This document shows positions 13,973 to 16,886 of a stretch of 16,886 nucleotides of DNA, piece by piece. This DNA comes from JAYWFX01 sp043778575 (GTDB lineage: Bacteria > Patescibacteriota > JACMRA01): contig JAYWFX010000089.1 in NCBI GenBank assembly GCA_043778575.1, positions 1 to 16,886 of the forward strand. Direction: 5' to 3'. A program made the translations under genes and the position numbers. How positions within the stretch are numbered: the stretch's first letter is position 1; every line of letters starts with the position of its first letter. Under the pieces are notes generated by a model. The model was given only the letters and a program-made list of their open reading frames with translations, did not search any database and was not told where the DNA came from.

Positions 13973-15493
13973 ATGTTAAAAGATATCTTTGGTAAAAAAG
14001 ATAATCCGCTGGGGGGGGGCGAAAGTTTTGATGTGTTATTGGCAGAGTTAGTTGTAGCACAAGAAAAAAGAGAACGAGGTGCTCTAGATAAGATCAGTCA
14101 GATGGCTCCAGAAGATTTAAAAGACAGGTATGCAGATGTTTTAGGGGAGAATTCACTTGGATTATTTAATAGTTCAAGAAATGAACATTCTTCCTCTACT
14201 CCTAAAATGTTTTTTCAAAGCATTGACTACAAACTCAGTAAAGATCGTCGTGAAACAAGTGAAGATTTTAAAAAAGCAGATTTTGAGGAAACCAAATCAA
14301 GTATAAAAATGCAGATGACATATGAATCAACTTTCATTGAAGTGTTAAGACTCCTATCAAATAATAGTGATATTGAAGATATAGGTAAAACATATTCATC
14401 CCCTGTTTACCTTAAATTTCAAGATATACCAACCTACTATAATGAAAATAAACCAATCGATAAATCCGACCTCATACAAGCAATCGTTGATAATGCATTA
14501 TACTGCATTGCATTCAATCAAAAGATAAACATACCAGCAAATATTAGAGCAAAGGCACTAAAAAAGATTACTCGATTTGGTTATTTGTTTGATACTGAAA
14601 AAAACAAAGCCTACAATAGCCTTGCCATACTTCCTTCTAAGATTTTAGAGCAAAAGACACCGAGGCTTCCGCTTCGTTATTGTACTGAAGAAATGTTAGG
14701 AGTAAACATGCCAAAAGGGCACACCAGACAAAATTTGATCGCGCTACCAGATCAATTTACTACAGAAATTGGGAATTTACTTGGTACATATACTCATGAA
14801 AATAACCAAATTATCATAGAAAAGTTGTTAAATGAAGCTATACAAAAAGATCCTCTAAATGCTTTACAGTTTTTTGTATTTTTAGTTTCTTGTGCTCCAG
14901 ATGCAAATAAGCTGTTTGAGTTAGTTAAAAGTTTAGATGATAATCAATTAGAAAAAATATTCTCACCCAAAGCCTCATTTTTTACTGAAACTGATAGTAC
15001 GATATTTTCAGCTAGTTCAGTTGGTGATTTTAGATTAGGTAAAATCTCAGGCGTTGAATCAAATGCACCCGAATTACCTACAGATTTAGCAGGATCACAC
15101 AGACTCATACGAGGTTTACAAGCACAAATTAAAACTTTATCGTCAGAGCTAAAACAACAAATTACAAAGATGAGGGACACTGAACAAAGATACCAAACTG
15201 AAATAAAAATATTACAATCCAAAGCAAATCGACCTGAGTGGTTTTTAGTAAGTATAGGTAAATTTGGAATAGACTGGGATTATTTCATAGAAAGTTGTAA
15301 AACGGATGATGGTAAGGAAACATTAAAAACTATAATTGGTGTCTTGTATTTACAAAAAATAAAGGATCTGAATAAAAAATATGATGTGACCATATTAAAC
15401 GATCCGAAAACTGAAGGTCACCAAGAGCTTATGCAGCTAAATAATTTAAGAGACTCAGCAATTGAATGTATAACCAAGACCAAAATTACCTAA
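13973..15493 (+). CDS. Unrecognised 506-aa protein with a poly-G tract at codons 13-16
   Basis: I recognise no family. The product begins MLKDIFGKKDNPLGGGESF, is soluble-looking with no signal peptide or membrane helix, and has a coiled coil at about 380-425 (LIRGLQAQIKTLSSELKQQ and following, ending ILQSK). The middle is rich in lysine and isoleucine without recognisable motifs. Nine G at 14011-14019 encode the end of Leu and the glycines; the frame is open at G9. One G more gives RKF then TGA; one less gives AKVLMCYWQS then TAG. A later start, such as GTG at 14033, would place the tract in the leader. It is divergent from recF and converges on the uracil-DNA glycosylase gene with a 10-bp gap. 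Confidence 0.83.
   Translation: MLKDIFGKKDNPLGGGESFDVLLAELVVAQEKRERGALDKISQMAPEDLKDRYADVLGENSLGLFNSSRNEHSSSTPKMFFQSIDYKLSKDRRETSEDFKKADFEETKSSIKMQMTYESTFIEVLRLLSNNSDIEDIGKTYSSPVYLKFQDIPTYYNENKPIDKSDLIQAIVDNALYCIAFNQKINIPANIRAKALKKITRFGYLFDTEKNKAYNSLAILPSKILEQKTPRLPLRYCTEEMLGVNMPKGHTRQNLIALPDQFTTEIGNLLGTYTHENNQIIIEKLLNEAIQKDPLNALQFFVFLVSCAPDANKLFELVKSLDDNQLEKIFSPKASFFTETDSTIFSASSVGDFRLGKISGVESNAPELPTDLAGSHRLIRGLQAQIKTLSSELKQQITKMRDTEQRYQTEIKILQSKANRPEWFLVSIGKFGIDWDYFIESCKTDDGKETLKTIIGVLYLQKIKDLNKKYDVTILNDPKTEGHQELMQLNNLRDSAIECITKTKIT
14011..14019 (+). repeat. G9 homopolymer tract inside codons 13-16 (candidate phase-variation tract)
   Basis: Nine G follow CT and precede CGAAAG, 38 bp after the ATG of the 506-aa gene. 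Gain or loss of one G ends translation within about ten codons, so the tract can act as an on/off switch. The gene is in the on state in this sequence. Confidence 0.9.
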
Positions 15494-15503
15494 TAGTTTT
15501 GAT

Positions 15504-16112
15504 CTATAAGACACTACTTTGAGCGAGCATCTTTGCTTTTATTTCCTCTACTTTTTCCAAAAATGGTTTGATGATCAAAAAGTCTGACTTCAGAGTTTCT
15601 AGCATATTTGGGTTATAAAGGGCTGCTGCTGGGTGATACAGTGGTAATAGGTTAATCTTTTTGCCATTTCCTAAGATTACTGTTTGGATCTGTCCATGTA
15701 CTTCTGAGATTTTAGCTTTTGGGAGAAAATACCCCATAGAATGCCTCCCTAAGCACACCACTAAATTTGGTTTGATTGTATCAACTTCCAGCTCTAAAAT
15801 AGGTGTCCAAGCATCTTTTTCCTCTTGTTTAGGGTCGCGGTTTTCTGGTGGGCGACATTTTACTATATTTGTCAGGTAGATAGTTTCTCGAGTCAAACCC
15901 ACACTCGGGAGCATAATATTATTCAGGAGTCTACCCGAGGCACCAACGAATGGCTCACCAATCTCATCTTCTTTAGCACCAGGAGCTTCACCAATCAGCA
16001 TAATTCCACTACTTCCATCCCCTACTGGCATGACAGGTCTGACCCCAGAGTTTTTGATTGGGCAGGTTTGGAGAGCTAAAATGGCTTCACGAATGAATTG
16101 TATATCAGGCAT
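15504..16112 (-). CDS. Uracil-DNA glycosylase, family 4 type, with an incomplete Fe-S site
   Basis: Removes uracil from DNA at the start of base-excision repair. The 202-aa product has motif A GEAPGAKEDEIGEPFVG (41-57), the conserved YLTNIVKCRPPENRDP (79-94) and motif B LYHPAAALYN (158-167). Family 4 enzymes hold a 4Fe-4S cluster with four cysteines in the pattern C-x2-C near the N terminus and C-x15-C after motif A. Here only C17 and C86 remain; the partners are L14 and W102 (KDAWTPIL). The other cysteine, C120, is not at a ligand position. The catalytic parts look intact, so it is probably active without a normal cluster. It starts 1 nt after the upstream Fic gene ends and converges with the 506-aa gene. 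Confidence 0.9.
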   Translation of the reverse strand: MPDIQFIREAILALQTCPIKNSGVRPVMPVGDGSSGIMLIGEAPGAKEDEIGEPFVGASGRLLNNIMLPSVGLTRETIYLTNIVKCRPPENRDPKQEEKDAWTPILELEVDTIKPNLVVCLGRHSMGYFLPKAKISEVHGQIQTVILGNGKKINLLPLYHPAAALYNPNMLETLKSDFLIIKPFLEKVEEIKAKMLAQSSVL

Positions 16113-16113
16113 A

Positions 16114-16886
16114 TTATTCTTTATTTAAGTATTTCATAAGCTTGTCATCTATTTCTCGTATTAAATCTTTGAGCTTTTGGTCAAAATCTGGGTCAATATA
16201 GCAAAAATATTTATTTGTGATAACATTTCTTTTGTTGTAGTAGCTTATAGATACAAGTACGTTAAATTGTTTGGATAAAAAAGTATTCAAATCTAAATCT
16301 ATTGAATCCATTTTGTGATCAGTTTTATCAGGCATGAGTATTTGCGTGTAGCTAAGTTTAAAAAACTGCTGATGATATAGCGTAAAATTATCAAAAGTAT
16401 TTTTCAGACTATTAGAAAGTTTTATTTTTTGCAGTAAAAAGGGGGTTGTCAGACTGTTCGGCTTTACTACCCTCTCGAAATAATCCTCTACAGTACTCAG
16501 GATTTTCTTAATTTGCTCTTCAGCTTTTAATTTTAATATTGGATCTGCTAAAACTTCATCTAGTGAGTAGGCTTGATTAATTTGCTTACTCTTCTCCCTC
16601 ATCTCAGCTATTTTGATAATATCTTCTACTTCGCTAATATCCTCACCCTTAGCTGCTCGTATCATTAAATCAAGAGAATCAGTTTCTAGTTCCGCAATTT
16701 TTTCTACAAAGGGGCTGAATTTTTCTGTGTCTTCTTGGTGTATGACCTCCACCAAATCAAGGAAATTATTATCCGTTAGACTCAAGCTGTTGAGATAACT
16801 ATCTTTGTCTTTCACAATCACAAGCCCATAACCACCACTTTGCAAAATCAAATTCATGAGCAGTCTAGCCATCCGACCATTTCCAT
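16114..16886 (-). CDS. Fic-domain protein, C-terminal part (partial at the right edge)
   Basis: Fic enzymes usually transfer AMP to a hydroxyl side chain of a target protein. The frame runs to the window edge; the first residues visible are GNGRMARLLMNLIL, the end of the core motif H-P-F-x-D-G-N-G-R, and the catalytic His lies outside. The GNGR ending points to the AMP-transferase type, unlike the NKR Doc-type protein at 1152-1640. About 250 residues follow the motif, including helical charged stretches (IIKIAEMREKSKQINQAYSL) and a C-terminal region (LVSISYYNKRNVITNKYFCYI) that I do not recognise. The apparent ATG at 16872 is an internal Met of the motif and not the start. The stop TAA is 1 nt before the uracil-DNA glycosylase ATG, so the two are probably cotranscribed. 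Confidence 0.85.
   Translation of the reverse strand, partial: GNGRMARLLMNLILQSGGYGLVIVKDKDSYLNSLSLTDNNFLDLVEVIHQEDTEKFSPFVEKIAELETDSLDLMIRAAKGEDISEVEDIIKIAEMREKSKQINQAYSLDEVLADPILKLKAEEQIKKILSTVEDYFERVVKPNSLTTPFLLQKIKLSNSLKNTFDNFTLYHQQFFKLSYTQILMPDKTDHKMDSIDLDLNTFLSKQFNVLVSISYYNKRNVITNKYFCYIDPDFDQKLKDLIREIDDKLMKYLNKE

Noticed and set aside
1..16886. Use of UGA as a sense codon (as in Absconditabacteria and Gracilibacteria)
   Set aside because: TGA ends mutY, recF, the Doc-type Fic gene and the small membrane gene at the expected places, and no conserved protein needs readthrough of TGA.
1..16886. CRISPR array, tRNA or rRNA genes
   Set aside because: No regularly spaced repeats, no cloverleaf-like sequence and no gene-free stretch long enough were seen.

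Overview
The window is AT-rich and densely packed, with short or overlapping gene junctions, few recognisable Shine-Dalgarno sites and normal stop codons (TAA, TAG and TGA all end genes). Several repair proteins are reduced: a MutY-like glycosylase without Fe-S cysteines, a family-4 uracil-DNA glycosylase with only two of its four Fe-S cysteines, and half of UvrC. Together with the compact layout this suggests a reduced-genome bacterium, most likely of the Candidate Phyla Radiation (Patescibacteria). That placement is an inference; no rRNA gene is present.

Layout. 1-193: C-terminal end of a membrane protein, probably FtsX. 190-1128 (minus): only the C-terminal nuclease half of UvrC. About 1132-5426: an accessory island with a Doc-type Fic protein and an overlapping small gene (minus), a DUF3800 protein (plus), and a GmrSD-type restriction gene (DUF262/DUF1524) broken twice, by a one-base frameshift in a C6 run and by a complete IS1595-family insertion with 15-bp inverted repeats and a 7-bp target duplication. 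The island begins where uvrC is cut. 5483-7357: an ABC-F ATPase of the Uup type. 7334-8764 (minus): an unrecognised 476-aa protein with a G10 tract at its start codon. 8879-9682: MutY-like glycosylase. 9707-13907 (minus): a run of recF, a small membrane protein, gyrB and an EEP-family hydrolase. 13973-15493: an unrecognised 506-aa protein with a G9 tract at codons 13-16. 15504-16886 (minus): uracil-DNA glycosylase and, 1 nt upstream, the C-terminal part of a Fic-domain protein cut by the window edge.

The main candidate for something undescribed is the pair of large unrecognised genes with long poly-G tracts at their 5' ends (8753-8762 and 14011-14019). In AT-rich DNA, G9 and G10 runs at the starts of two unrelated-looking genes are the usual mark of slipped-strand phase variation. 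In one gene a length change switches which start codon is in frame; in the other it switches the gene on or off. They sit at the two ends of the conserved mutY-EEP-gyrB-recF block, each divergent from it. The second theme is DNA repair enzymes that have lost Fe-S ligands or whole domains. The third is the defence/toxin island that abuts the truncated uvrC and whose restriction gene is inactivated by two separate lesions.
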